Of a stretch of DNA of 64,000 bases, positions 22,201 to 35,500 are shown piece by piece. Below the pieces are notes generated by a model. The model did no database searches. It was not told the origin of the DNA and saw only the letters and a list, made by a program, of their open reading frames with translations. Each line of letters opens with the position of its first letter. Position 1 is the stretch's first letter. Origin of the DNA: Anarhynchus alexandrinus. Taxonomy: Eukaryota > Chordata > Aves > Charadriiformes > Charadriidae. The stretch is from assembly GCA_008711295.1 (NCBI GenBank), contig VUYV01000516.1, positions 325,601-389,600 of the forward strand, given 5' to 3'. The translations under genes and the position numbers were made by a program.

Positions 22201-23798
22201 TTTAAAGCAGGGTACTGTATTGTGAGAAAACTACTGTACTTGCTCTCTTCATTCAGTTGGAAAAGACTCACAAGTCTTTCATGTCAAAATGAAGTGCTTT
22301 TCCAACTCAACTATTATTCTTCAGAGTTGCTGCCCAGGAAACTGAATAGGAGATTAACAAAATATCCGGCTAAAAGGATGTCATTTAAAAAAACGTACCG
22401 CTGTGTTTATAGCTGTGTGAGACCAGCCAATAGATCACTTGAAAGTGCGGAAACTGGAAAATGGCACTCTACAGTTGCGGAAAATCCCATTGCTCAGAAT
22501 TCAGATGTTTTGTAAAGAAGAGAATTTTCTTCAGCAGATTTGGCTGAATTTTTGACATTCTTGTATTATCTCCTTCTGCTGGAGGAATGTAAACAGTGCT
22601 CATCTGTCAGTATAGCTGTTGCAGCTGGATGGCCTTTGGGACTGGGATTTTTTTAAAAATGAAGATGTATCCTGAATGTGGTGCTTACAAACTGGCAGCT
22701 CTAAACAATAAAATTTCCACTGTGATGGGTGAGATATGACAGGCAATTTGCTTTGTATTGCCCCATTGGTTTGTCTATTGTGACTTGCAGAGGAATTTGT
22801 TCCGGGCTGGATATGTAATCAGATTTGATGCCTGACTTCCTGCTCCACTAAAGTGACCAATAAAAATGCCATTAATTAACAGCGAACAAGTGTGAAAGCC
22901 AAAACTAAAATCCCTCTTTTGTCAGTTTCTAGCACTATTTTTTAGAAGACTGAAAAGTTTTGCCTGTAATGATTAGAAAACATTTGCTTTTCCTTGTCAG
23001 CATTGTCGACAAAACGGTAAAATGAATTGTAGTCCTGCACTACCCTGCATTTCTGGCTACCTTGCAGAACATGATTTTCTCAACAGCTGTGAACTTCAGA
23101 CTGGGAATTGCATAGATGTTAGCCACCCTCCTGTTTTCTTCTGTCTTCTTCACCAGAGCTACCCTTAGCTATGCTATTCATTCCTTTTCGAAGTGTTATG
23201 ACTGTGCTGCAAGTAGAAGTTGGTGTAGATGCCTGAACTCAGCTTAAAAAAAGCCAGCTCTGGAGAATAACCCAGCACATTGTACCTAACTGTTCATCTC
23301 AGATACAACTTCTTAAATTTATCATTTATACATCTTGTATTAACTGGAATGGGGCACAGGAGCATGAACTCAGGACTAAGTACTGAGGACTGCTGTCCTC
23401 TTCTTTGGCCTTACACTTGCTCTGAATATTGTATTCCTCCTTTCTATAAACCAGCCCAGCTCCAAAGTGAGAATTCATCTCTGGCTTTCTTTTCCCAGTA
23501 GTCCAATTTTTAAGGCAGGAGCTGATAGGTGAGAATGCTGGGTCTGTACCTGGTAAGAATGGGGAAGGAGGTTGTACTTGGTGTCCCCTTCTGTGCTCAC
23601 AATTGCCGTGTTTTTGGCTAAGCTTAACCCAGTCTACAGGCAGAGTTTGGAGATGTTCAGAAAATGCACAAGAGCCTGAGCCTCATTTGACTGATGAGAA
23701 CTTGGACACCGCACAGCTTAAGCAGGTGGGTGGAGATCTTATGGATCACTTGCTTGAACTTGCATACCCAAATGTCTCCTAAATTGCTCTAAGTGCCT

Positions 23799-23815
23799 AT
23801 TTATTTATTTATTCA
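23799..23815. repeat. (TTTA)n microsatellite
   Basis: About four TTTA units followed by the imperfect ATTCATTCAG. Confidence 0.85.
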
Positions 23816-24640
23816 TTCAGATTAGGCCTTTTCTTTTGCTCTGCTTCGGTCTCCATCCAGAAAAGAATAATAACAACAATTGCTGCCTCTTCAGGATGTT
23901 GTGTAATGAATATTCAAAGGCTTAGAAAACATGCATCTATGATGACAGCAAGGATTAGTATGTACAGAGCACAACTAAGTTACCTAGTCACTGTAGCTTC
24001 TGGTCTGGGAGAAGCAAACTGAAGGAATAGTGATTTCATCCCCCTTCTCTAGATGTGTCTTTGTATGGATGAGAACTTATGGAAGGATACTTTTTCATCA
24101 TGCATCTCCCTCTTTGTTTTCTCTCACACATACACACAATATAAGCCACTCTGCAAATTTGCCCAGTCCAACCATAGTGGATGAAATTCTTTTTTAATAC
24201 TTGCTGTCATTTCCAAGTAAAAGCGGATTTTCACCTCCTGTAAACATAGAGCCTTACATAAAAGCAGAAGTACATTTATCTGTTAAAAGCTAAAGTGTGT
24301 ACATGCACCCCTGTACACAAGAGCAAGGGTCATCGTTGCAGATAGATTTAACACTTATGTATAACATCAACTCAGTCATATACTTGTAAGTTAAAAGGTC
24401 TGTATGTAAAGCATTTTTAAAAAGCATATTCCAATTATATGTTTCATTAACAAAATGACTAATCTCACGAAATATTATGACAAAAGCGCTGATGGAACTT
24501 AAGCTCTAATCTGTGAAGGCAGCTTTATAATTTTACAAGAGTAGCTGTTCTTAATAAACATCAAAGCACACGTAATTATTATGTGACTTTAGCCCTTTTT
24601 TCCCACGATACTATAGTTACTCTTGACAACAGCTAGCATT

Positions 24641-25074
24641 AAGCACATTGTTTCAACTCCCCTGATGATAAAGTTTAAAAATGCCCTTGGTTCGGATTGT
24701 TCCACTCTGCCATTATCCTCCTTCAGTCGGCTCAGGGGGGTGACCGTCACTCTCTTGTCTGGAGGCACGGCTTGGACTGGCCTTTGGAGGCTCTTTTGTG
24801 TGCGTTTTGGGAGCTGGAGCCGGGACAGGCGACAGCATGGAACATCCTGTCTTCTTGCAGAAGAGGACCCCCATTTTGAATATAAGCTTAGCTGTGTTAG
24901 TGTTTGGAGGTTACCTTTATATGTCTCTGAAGTTCGTTAATCTCAAAAGCAAAGCAAAACAAAGCCAGAGCAATTGCAAGATTTGGAGAGGAGATTGCCT
25001 TCCTAAAAAAGCAGATGTGGAGCAATGGAAGTGCTCTGTTGCAGTCGGAGCTAAGTGATGTTTTGTCCTGCTGA
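24641..25074 (+). other. possible exon or relic: short membrane-anchored peptide
   Basis: ATG at 24837 has a strong start context (A at -3, G at +4) after a GC-richer leader. It opens a 73-codon frame to the stop at 25056. Residues 12-31 are a good hydrophobic segment (begins PILNISLAVLVFGG) bracketed by K9-R10 and K32, like a type II signal anchor. A second phase, open 24931-25074, reads ARAIARFGEEIAFLKKQ and ends QSELSDVLSC, a helical-looking continuation. The two phases overlap at a shared SKAKQ, as if one base had been gained or lost near 24950. No family is recognised and no good splice donor is visible. It could be an unrecognised first exon, a decayed gene piece or chance. Confidence 0.2.
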
Positions 25075-27310
25075 TGGGGAACTCGCAGCATGGCTGTGAA
25101 GCCTGCAACCCACAAGAAGCCCTGTGGCTGCGCTTCTGCAAAAGCATTATTCTTTTGTTTAAATATTCTTGATGGAGGTTTTGATAATAACTTGGGAGAG
25201 CGGGGAAAATTTAACTTAAATATTCCTCAGTTGAAAAGTGCAATACACAAGGGTCTGCTTTAGGGGGTTTGAGGAACAGTTTTGTTTCAGGCAAAGGAAA
25301 CAGAATCAAAGTTCCCTAAACAGGATTGGGGCTCATCATTTACCTCTGCAGATCTTAGCTATGTTTTACCTCCTCCTTTCCACTAATGGTGTCATCTGCC
25401 AAGCCCAAATCTGAAATATTTCTTTGAGAAATTCTCCTAAAATGCAGACAAGTACGTTGTGTACAAAGATTTCAGCACATTTTCTGGCACTTGCAGTCTT
25501 TCCTTCTGTGCTCTTTTTCACCCTGTCCTTGACTTCTTGAGCTGGTTTGAACAGGTCATTTTCTGATAAAACCTATTACAACGTGAGTCCTAGTAAGTTA
25601 CATTCTAGGGAGAAGAAAATACAGAGCCGAATCATGAATCTAATGAGATACTTACCATAGCCTACAGACAAATAGAAATATATTAATAGCAACAGCACTG
25701 TTGTTGCACTTACTGGCATCTTTACTTTATTTTCTGTCTTAATGGGCAGATGCATTTGCTCCTTGTGCAGACGAAAGAGTATTCAAAACCCCTTAGTAGA
25801 AACAAATGATCACACGTTGTACCTGTATTTCTTGAACTGAGAACAGAACGAAATCAAATGTTTTTGTCAGGCATGCTTTACAGCTGTGCATTCCTGCACA
25901 TAAAGGCCCAAGCAAGATCCTTCTCGAATGACACAGATGATTATTATTTTGTTCCCAAGGGAAAGTGGTATTACAGCATCAGTATTATCCACTGGTAATG
26001 AGGTGCTCACAGATGAAAAGAGGAGGGGTAAGACAGATATAACATGAGTGACTACCCTGTGGCAAATATTGCTTTAAAACTGTTTTCATAACACTTCAAA
26101 GAGTCTGAGTGAGGGGATCATGTGGTAATACTGTCTAACTCTTGCTTTAAACAACGGGGACTTCCACCCCCAATCCTGGATAACCCTGTTAATATTGCTG
26201 GTAGTTCCTTTGCTTGATGCCAAGTACATCATTAAAACTCTGATTCAACAAATCAGAAGTGATCACTTAACCAGAAAGTATCATATGATAGATGAAAGGC
26301 TTCAGAGATGGAGCTCTCCTCGCTCAAGCAGATCGGCTTTGTGTTTCTTCCTTACCGCAGTCTCCACCACCATTGCTGATACCTGTAAAGGGCTCTGCAA
26401 GTAAAAACTCCATGACAGTGGCTAACAGTGATGATTGTTAGATGAAAGGATGGGGGAATACTGTCAGTGAAATATATTTGCTTTTGATTCTCAAATGTTG
26501 CGTGGAGAGGTTACCTTTTTGTAACGGCTGAGATAATGGGTGCAGCAGAGACCCAGACCTTACTGTCCCTACGAGATGGCTTCCTTGGAGGCTTTGCGTG
26601 TCTGAAGACTGTCAGGGTTTACTGATTTGCACAACACTAGGAGCCATTCTTTCTTCTGGTTTCACTAGAGATCTAATATGGAAAGTATTTCTGAACTGGT
26701 CCATTTGCTTGTAACAAAAGCAGAAACACAATTCAACTGCTTCTAAAGAGATGTAGTAAGGAGTCATTAGCCAGTTTTTTTAATGTGAAACCTGCAATGT
26801 GTGTAAAAGAATCAGCTCTCCACACCTGGATGATACACTAAGTGCTGATAATCTTTACCTCCACAACTACAGGGAGGGTTTCTCAATTTGCCTTGTATAC
26901 AAAAGACCTTTTTATCCCTTCTTTTGGTTTTTTTTTTTTACATTTTTCTTGTGTGTGGATCGTCACTTGATTTCAGTAACATAGGTGCTCCTTACACTGT
27001 TCATGCATGTTAGTCATACTTTTCCTTGGTTAACTGGGCAGCCAAAAGGAGAACAGAAAAGGCAGATTTGCACAGACAAGACTTGGAGAAGTGGGAGATG
27101 TACATGTGCTGTACCACCAGCAAGGCTGAGCAACCTGGTCTGTGCAGCACGGCTGGCAGCTCAGCACGGGGTCTGTATGTGGTGTGGCCCCTGACCTTGC
27201 CTGGAGGTGTTCAGCTGCACTGCCCCGTGCTGCAGGTTGAAGGCTGCATCCTTAGTGTTTTTAAGCAGAAGACCATCAGCCAGCTCTGAATGTGTTTATA
27301 TCCCTGGTAC
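25075..27310. other. unique DNA, no gene
   Basis: Short frames only. The stretch just before the CR1 (about 27100-27290) is GC-richer and open in several frames. No repeat family is seen before 27311. Confidence 0.55.
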
Positions 27311-27467
27311 TTGTGGATGCCCCATCCCTGGAGGTGTTCAAGGCCAGGTTAGATGGGGCTTTGAGCAACCTGGTCTAGTGGGAGGTGTCCCTGCCCATGG
27401 CAGGGGGGTTGGAACTAGATGATCTTTAAGGTCCCTTCCAACATAAACCATTCTATGATTCTAATTC
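27311..27467 (+). mobile_element. CR1 LINE 3' terminal fragment
   Basis: A short forward CR1 piece starting at TTGTGGATGCCCCATCCCTG, which corresponds to the last ORF2 codons. It continues through GGTGTCCCTGCCCATGGCAG and the 3' UTR to a tail with one clear ATTCTATG-type unit and a decayed second one. It is severely 5'-truncated, as most avian CR1 copies are. Confidence 0.95.
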
Positions 27468-28559
27468 TGGCACACGAAAGTTCCCCAATCAAAGCTTAAA
27501 ATCTGTCTCCTACACCAACAACATGTGGGGAGTTAATGGTTTAGTGAATGAGCTACTGCACTGGTAAAGTCTTCAAATCTCTCTGCTGCTGCTGCAGCGC
27601 AGGATGACCACAACCATTAATCCTTTCTTGGAAGCAGTGATAAGCAGTGGGGGAGGTGGTGTTTTTCACTGGAAAGAATCTCTTGTTCAGTGATTTAAAA
27701 GGTAAGATGCCCGGTAAGAATCTGAGCCCAGCTGCTGGGGTAAAAGCAGCATTGTAATGGGAGCAGGGCCAAGGAGGGGTGCGCATCAGAAGTGAGATGA
27801 TCCTTCCCTTGAACTCTCTCCAGGAGCAGTGAGTGCAATGTTTAACACTTGAAATAAAGAAATGCAGAGATCAGTTGGAGATCACTGTTTCCTAGGCCAT
27901 GGGAGTGATCAGAGGTATCCGTAAATATAGCAAAGACAAAGAAGCAAGCTGCTCACTTTTCTCTGAGGAGTGAAGGAAAACGTGGTGACACTCTTCAAAC
28001 AAGTAAAAATTTACTGCAGATCCAAAGGGAAGGGGATATTGTTATACATCCACTGCTGCTAGGACAAGAATTGATGGGTTTACATTTCAGGAAAAAAAAA
28101 GTTTAGGCAAGACATTTCAGCAGAAAAAGATACTAGGAAATACTTTCTCAGGGAAAGGATAGTGAAATGCGAAGAGTGGTTGCCTCAAGATGGTGAAGAT
28201 TGATGCTGAAGTTTTTAAAAACTAATTTGATATATAGCTGTCAGAAATGATGTGTAGTCAGTCCTTAAAGCACAAGGATGTACTACCCAAGTTCTCTGCT
28301 GGACCTCTTTTTTATGATTTATATGCTGTATTTTTTTAGCCCTTCATGCAAGAGCTTTGTCCTTCAAACTGATATTTTTCTCTCCCCCTATTTTTTCTTA
28401 AATTCAGCCTTGTTCTTAGTATTGCGATTATTTTTTTAATGGCACTTCACTTCTTGTTTATCTCTATAAAATGATAAGACATTTTCATAAAGCGCTCCAT
28501 CAAACAAAATAACCTCTGCTGTTTGAGGGTATAAAATTTGTTCTTATTGTGAAGAAAAT
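27468..28559. other. unique DNA, no gene
   Basis: A CTG triplet run occurs near 27582-27597 and short A runs near 28090. No coding or repeat signal is recognised. Confidence 0.55.
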
Positions 28560-29000
28560 GCATATGCTAGAATGTTTGGCCACCCATGGTAAAGATTTAC
28601 TTAAGCTCCTGTAAACTGGCCAGAAACATTAAGAATGCAAATGGACCCCTCCTGGATTTATATAGGGTGCTCGTAGGAGCAGAGTGAGGCCATTTCAGTG
28701 TACGGGTGTCCGGAGGATGGCTTGTGCTGCCAAGCTCATAGTGGATGATAACTTCCCTGTACCAGCAGTGAGTACTTACAGACTGATGATATTACAGGTG
28801 TAAGTAATGAAGTCAGCTTTGCAGTTTACTTTTGGCGTGATAATGAATTATGGGATCTATCACATTTTCCAGATGACTTACCTTAATCATGTCTCGCATG
28901 ACTGTCTATTGCTCGTTACCTTTCAGTGTGCCAAGCTGCTTGATGCATTTTGCATCAGTGATGCTTCTGGAGTCGCATAATTAAATCACACATTGCACTT
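28560..29000. promoter_or_regulatory. candidate conserved non-coding element with POU-like sites
   Basis: The unique block contains a perfect octamer ATGCAAAT (28635-28642), a GATGCA-TTT-TGCATC inverted repeat (28942-28956), GATAATGAATTATGG near 28839, ACCTTAATCATG near 28880 and CGCATAATTAAATCAC near 28974. There is no coding frame or transposon. Octamer and homeodomain words in one 400-base block suggest a developmental enhancer; conservation is untested. Confidence 0.28.
28942..28956. repeat. GATGCA/TGCATC inverted repeat
   Basis: Six-base perfect arms around TTT, forming two overlapping half-octamer-like TGCAT words in opposite orientation. Confidence 0.85.
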
Positions 29001-32000
29001 AGTTTTAATGGAAAGGATTTTCTTGTCCCTCTCTTCTTTCCCCAAATTCAGCAAGTAGCCACCTTCCCAAAGCTTTTTTTTTCCTTAGAAATGACGAATG
29101 CCTGGCTCCTAAGCTTGACTCTGCCACAGATTTCACTTGCAACTCTTGCAAATAATTTCTTCCTTCTGCTCAGTGACTCTTTCACCCAAGTGGAACAGAT
29201 GCTACTCACCTATATTTCAGCTTTGCCAGTACCATGTTTGCATGTTATATTTTGCATACAGCCTAGTAAAGCAACTGTAATTAAATCCCGGCAGAAGTAA
29301 ATGGAAAGGCCAAATGATCCAGGGGTGCTGCTAATAGTAAAGCCAAAATACACTTCTCAGAGATGTAACCTGAGTCCTTCGGTGCACGCTAAAACTAGGG
29401 TGACCTCCTTTCTGAAGGCCAGGTTTTACCTCTTCACATTTATCAGGCATTTCATCACTTGCTTCAGAGACCTCAGTTGAAACAGAGTGCTCTTTTCTTT
29501 TCCCTTTTCCTTTCCACTTTCTTAGGTGTTCTTGGACGTTGTTTCTTCTCAGTGCTGTCTGCTGCTCAGAAGACCAGCGCTGCTTGAGGACAGAGACAGC
29601 ACGTTTGTTTAAACAATGCTCTAATATTATTTATCAATGTAGAATTTTCAAGTATATGAAAGGGGAATGCCCGGATAAAATGATAAGCACTGTAGCTATT
29701 AGTGAAAGCATTTTGTGTTACTTTATATTTTTAAATGGTCTTTGCTCTATCAGCCAAGTTTGCTCCATTTATTTATTCAGAAGATCCTCTTTGATCCAAT
29801 GTAAAGATTTCACACAACTCGGTGGGACTTGAAGGGGGATCTATTGAAATACGGCTACACTGCCTGTATTCTTCTGTATCTTTCATGGTCCCTCCAGTTC
29901 CAGAGAAGTCAGGTTCTTTAAAGATTCCAGAAACGTCCCCACAGTGCATCAGAGTGTGTGCTTGAAGAAATCTCTCTGCTGTAATACTATCTGTGAGATT
30001 CTCAGAAACTGAGAGTGCTGGCCAAAATAACTCCAGAGGGACCAGAGACAGGCCAAAACTAACACAGTTTTAAAATCTAGCTCTGTAAGCTCACACGCAG
30101 CTTTTCTAGGAGCTGTTTCTTCAGGGAGCGTGCTGATGGGATTTCTGAAACTGAAATAAAATGAGGGTCTGTCCCTCAAGTATTTGTCCATGCCACAGTC
30201 TGAAGTCACTTGCTAAGAGAGTGGATAGTAATATATCATATGTATAAATAGCAGCTGGGTCCTTTTCCCTCTCATGAGCAGCTCGTGCCAGACTGCTGCA
30301 TTCCCTGTCTGCGTGTTTAGGATGCAGAGTGAGTTAGATTAGAAGAACTTGCATGGAAACAGCCTGCATAGTTTTGAAAATATCTACAAGTCTGAAAAAA
30401 TACTCTCACATAACTTTCGATCACTCGCTGTGATGAAATCTGGCCTCTTGCTGACTCCCTGGGTTGATTTCCCGGGTGTCTGTCAGGCACTTCTGGACTT
30501 TGGGGATAAGCACTGATCTGATGTTGCCTCCAGTGATACTTGGGAATTGCACTGCCCTCCCTCTTACATTTCGTTTCTTTAGGAGTTTTTTGAGAAGCAC
30601 TAGCAAACCGTTACAGATACCAAAAGCTTTGCACAGGTGGCTTCTATCCCACAATTGCTTTGCTTAGGGTTTCAGAAAGGGCCTTTGCAGGCAGAGAGCA
30701 AACCAGACTTGCTACAGACCTCTTTGGAGGTCAGCGTGCCCTTGGGACTCCCTGGGAGTCTGTCTGAGCTGGATAAGCTACGCTTTTCCCTTTTCCTTCA
30801 CTGAGCCCCTGATTTGGGACGATATTGAAAATCTCTGAAAGGAGTAGAAAGGAGTTGCTGCTCCTTTCATAACTTTTTGCTTCCTCTGTTATCTTCTCGC
30901 TTCCCCCTTTGCCCCTCCTTCAGGGAATACTGCCAGGTAATTTTGTCTGTGCCCCTGAAAAATATTATTTTCCCTCAGTGGAAACCATCCTGTTGTTCAG
31001 GATTATCCCATTTCGGGGGAATTGTACTGAACTGAGAGGATCTGTCTTGTTACCTCTGCTCCCTGCGGTGTTAGCTCAACAGGGAGGTGGAGAGAAGGCA
31101 CAAGTGTGCATATTCAAAATGGTGTTGGCAGCTTGTTAAAATAGACAAAAGGGATCATAAACTGTCATCACACTGCATCTGTGTAATTTTTCTGAGAAGT
31201 TCAACTTGGTGGCAAACCACCAACTTTTGGTTGATCATAAATATGTTAGTAGAGAACTCTCTATTCCTTGGCTGTTTAAAATTGCCTAAATCCCAGGTTT
31301 AAACCTAGGATTTTTTTTTCTGCCAGTTCATGTTTTATTTTTTGTTGCTCACCCTCCATATTATCAAATGTATTATCAAACATCACCAACACTGATGTTC
31401 TTACAGTTTCTTTAACTAGCCAGAAAATAAGAAGCTGTTCTTTTTTTTTCTTCTCTCCTCTCACCAGCAAAAAGTGAAACAAAACTTTGTAGCTGCTTTA
31501 AAGACCTTTTTACTATTTACCACAATATTTTTACTTCTGTGAGAAAGTACGAAGTATCCTAAATTGAGTTTTCTAGTAGAAAACCTTCACAGTGGTTTTA
31601 CGGTGATGGACTCTGGATTGATGTGCCACTGCTCTGTTATGGATAAACCATCACCTGGTGACAAATGGAGGAGAGGTCCAGAGCTGGGTAGCGGCCCTGG
31701 GAAGCTTTCTGTCAGCATCTCTTAGCAAGCAAGTGAAAATACCGACCTGGAAATAACACCTAGTCCTGTTATTGTGTGACAGGCTAGGCTAAATGCGGTT
31801 AAAAAAAAAGAGCAGCCTTTCAAATGTGGAAACAATAAAATGCAGTTGTCTGTCCTAGGAAAGAAAAGACAGAAGATCAGTACCTAATCTATGCGGGAGC
31901 CGGGGGGGCTGCTTGGCCCAAATACAGTCTGGTATATTTGGGCAAGAGAGACTGGGAAGAGAAAAGAGGAAGGAACTTTGATGCAATAGGAAACTTCTGA

Positions 32001-32459
32001 ATTTATCAAGGCAGGTCCTCTGCGCAGCCCTGGAGCTGAGGCCTTATATATAGTCTATGCTATTCTTAGAACGTGCAGCAGAACAATGGTTCCATTCGAA
32101 GAAGCTCTTTTATAGCTTGCCAATATAAAGAAGGCTGTACAAAATGATATGATCGTGTAATTGAACACTGTAAATAGATATGCTGACCCAAACGATAATT
32201 TTAAATTAGCTCACTTTCCTGCCACATCTAAACTTTGTAGACTTAACAGAACGAGAAAGACTTGTTTGATTTTTCTGGATTTATAAATGTTCATCTTCTT
32301 ATATGTGATTTACAAAATCAAGTGATTTGGTGGGACAATGATGGGAGCCATTTTCTGTTCATTGAAGTAGAAGCTAGATTAACATAATCCCTTTGCTGGT
32401 TTGACCTTAATGTATAGTTATGAAATTAAGATATGTGAATTCTGCGAAATCCAAACCTC
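29001..32459. other. unique DNA, no gene
   Basis: Pyrimidine-rich AG-ending tracts (for example TTTCCACTTTCTTAG before 29526) look like splice acceptors, but no open exon follows. A 12-bp palindrome AGGTTTAAACCT lies at 31295-31306. Confidence 0.55.
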
Positions 32460-32560
32460 AAATGTGAAGAAGGCCTTTTACTTTTTATGATGCTGCCACA
32501 GCTTCCCCTATTAATTAGGATTAATTAGGATTATTAAAATTGGTTCTGTGAAATGCAATA
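32460..32560. promoter_or_regulatory. AT-rich block with tandem ATTAATTAGG
   Basis: Two contiguous ATTAATTAGG units (about 32510-32530), each with a consensus TAATTA homeodomain core, sit in unique sequence next to ATTATTAAAATTGG. A homotypic pair spaced one helical turn apart is compatible with cooperative homeodomain binding, or it is a 10-bp slippage duplication. Confidence 0.22.
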
Positions 32561-35500
32561 GAACTGGTGGTACAGGCTTGCGTCAGGCAGGTGTAGTCTG
32601 CAATTGCACTTTGAATGGCCACTGCCAAGACAGCAAGCTGATGTGACAACCATCACTGGCTGATGCAAGCCACGAAGTGTCCCGTCTTGCATGGCATCAA
32701 GGCATCTGCTTCATGCCCTGTGTACCATGGGATATGAGCAGTACTGCACTATGGAGGTGTTTTTTGGTAGTTCCCTTCCTCACGGAGCCAGCTGTCGCCC
32801 AGTGCAACAGCCTCTTGAAGGTGTTCCCAGCTGCCTCGGAGTAGACATCTCACCCAGCTCCTTTTCACTTTCACCCTGAGCAGTGCAACAAGGGCCTGAT
32901 CTGCACCTAATCATGCCCTTATTGGTGGATGCGTAGTTATACCAAGGCACGTGGCGCTGCAGGCAGGCTTTGCTTTTCGCAGCGGACAATGTACAGCAGC
33001 GTGTGGCAGACACCAAGAGGGAGCTGATGGAGGCGGAGGTGGCAGGGCCAGGGGTGATGCCTGGAGCATCACGTTCCTGCTGCAAGGGATAATGCAAAGT
33101 CTCCTGGTAGTCAACGTTGTCAAGGTGGGACAAACCTGGTGTTTTGGGTTGCAGGGTGAGAGCAGATCAGGGAGTAGCTGGCCTGGCCAAGGGCCCAGAA
33201 TTCACCTATGTGCCCAGAAAATAAAATCCTGAAAGGCAAAACAAAACCAGAGTATGCCAGAAGTAGCAAATGGTCTGCAAAGCACGCATTTTTATTTGAT
33301 TGCCTGATGCTGGGATCATTGCAGAATCAGGTAGGAGCAGAGCAGGGCCTTGCACCTGCTGCTGGCCTTGGGCAAAAAGTAATCCTCACCAGAGAATCCC
33401 GGGCACCGCGTTCCCCTTTGGGATGCTGCAGTACGAAGTTTTGGATCATCCCCTGAGCAGCCTTCTCAGAGGTCCAGCCTGACTTGTGGCACATAGTTAA
33501 CCTCAGGATCCCCTCTGGAGTGGTTTTGATCCAGTGTCGTGAACTCATGTCAGATGAACGTGTTGTGTCACGGGGCTGTGACACTTTTCTTACAGCCTTT
33601 AGATATTGCGTGTCTCAAAAAAGAAATCAAGAACGTTGAAATAAAAAGTTTCTAAAGCATTACCGTACTGAATTTTAAGTGCACAACACCTGGGAAATTA
33701 TTGGCAGAACTGACCTACAGTCATTTCATCTTGGCTGCTTTTTCCATGTCATGCCATATACCCTTGCCTAGTAGCTGGGGCTTCTGCTGAATTTTGTTTT
33801 GTTTCCCTGCTGTAGCCTTAAGCTGTGGGCCAAGTAGCAGGTTGATATTAAATCAAACTGCATGGCGAAGGTGTCACTGTGGAAGAGGGGAGCCCCTGTT
33901 TTCACGAAGGAGCGATAAGTAACTCCTTCCTGAGGGGATCACTCAGGGCGGCTTCTGGAGGGAGATCCTTTTTTCCTGTGTTCAGTTTTGCTGTGGTGTT
34001 GGAATTCATAATAAATGTGGTGGTGGTTTCTCTGCTTTCTCTGGTGATTTAAACCACGCATTTTTAACATCGTGGCTAGAAAGAGAAAATGTGAGTGTCG
34101 AGGGCTGAGCTGGGAATGGGACCCAGAAGTTGGAGCTGCCCAACTTCTGTGTGTCTGGAGCCTCAGCTGGAAAGCTGCTTTGCGTTTGTTTGATTTGCAT
34201 TGATATACTGTTACATCATATACGTGATACAATAGATTAAAAAAAGCCATGTGGCTCTTGTCAGGAAAAAGTGAACTATGCACTTCTAGTAATTATTACC
34301 ATATGGTTCTTGCACTCTTTCTACATATATAGTTAAGTCACTTATATCCCACTGAAATGCTGGGGTTTTTTTGATCTGAGAGAACAGTTGAAACAACATG
34401 TTTATTGCTATAATAATACCCTTTTTCATTTCAGTTCCTTACATCTGTTCCGTAGCCACATCCTATGTGCACAGAGAATCTTTAGGCAAGAAAGTGAGCT
34501 TCAGATGTGTTTGCTTAATGTAATTTAGACAAATTTTAAGCAAATGGATTAAGGAAATAATTTTCCTTTTAAATGATTTAAAAACTGGTGGTGATAACGC
34601 AAAACAGAGGCAGGAACAGTCTTCTCTGTGTGGTAATTTGACTTAGCAAGTTGAGCTAGTTGTTGCTTCACACGCAGATCTTACGTACCAAATCTTTTCT
34701 GAGTGAGTTCACGTAGCGCCCCAGTGTGAATGGTCATATTTAATCTTGTCAGTGACATTTTAAATGCTGTAGAGTTTGAACTAACCTGCTTTAAAGCTCT
34801 GCTCCTTTAACTCGTGCTGTTATTGTCTGCTGCAGTTGTTGACTCAGTAGATTTTCTGATGTGGTCTGGGAATGAGTTCTTTTGGACTTTCACATTATCA
34901 TATTACAATATACACCACAGATTATGTATACTGGGGGTTAATTGCATCATCTGAATGGAATTCATTTTCCATTGTATCTACAAGTTTGCATTCTAAAATG
35001 GTATTTTTCCTTATGGAAATTCGGAATAAAATTACATTGATTCTTAAGGACATGGTCTCTGCATCATGATTTTTGCTATATGCTTGGCTTTAAAGAAACA
35101 TGTTTGGTTGTAATAATTAACTGGGAATTATTATTACAGGATGAAATATATCACTCTGAACTGCAATGGAATATGGAATCTGTCCAGCTAAATGTAGCAG
35201 ATAAATAAAATAAATAGTATTAAGCCTTCTTCAAGGGACAGAGTTGCTAAGTAAAACTTATCCATGCTTAGTATAATCTTAACTCTTCTCTTCTCCCAAG
35301 CATTTCTATTTAATCGTAAAATAAAATCTGGAAAAGTTTCCCAGGATGAATAACTAGAAATATGTAATCTCATTCATGTGAAAAACGAGTGGAAGACAGA
35401 ACTTCTTTGTGTGAATACTTATTTTTTGTTAGGCTGTCAACACATGAATGTGAAAATAAATTGGAGGCATTAACTCAAAAAAACAATTTTTGTCATGGCT

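Larger units (their letters stand above)
20069..24640. other. AT-rich unique DNA, no gene
   Basis: The largest feature-poor block. It contains an A/G-rich run (21955-21979), a (TG)n tract and a (TTTA)n tract. Short frames such as 22159-22515 (118 codons) have no recognisable product. Confidence 0.55.
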
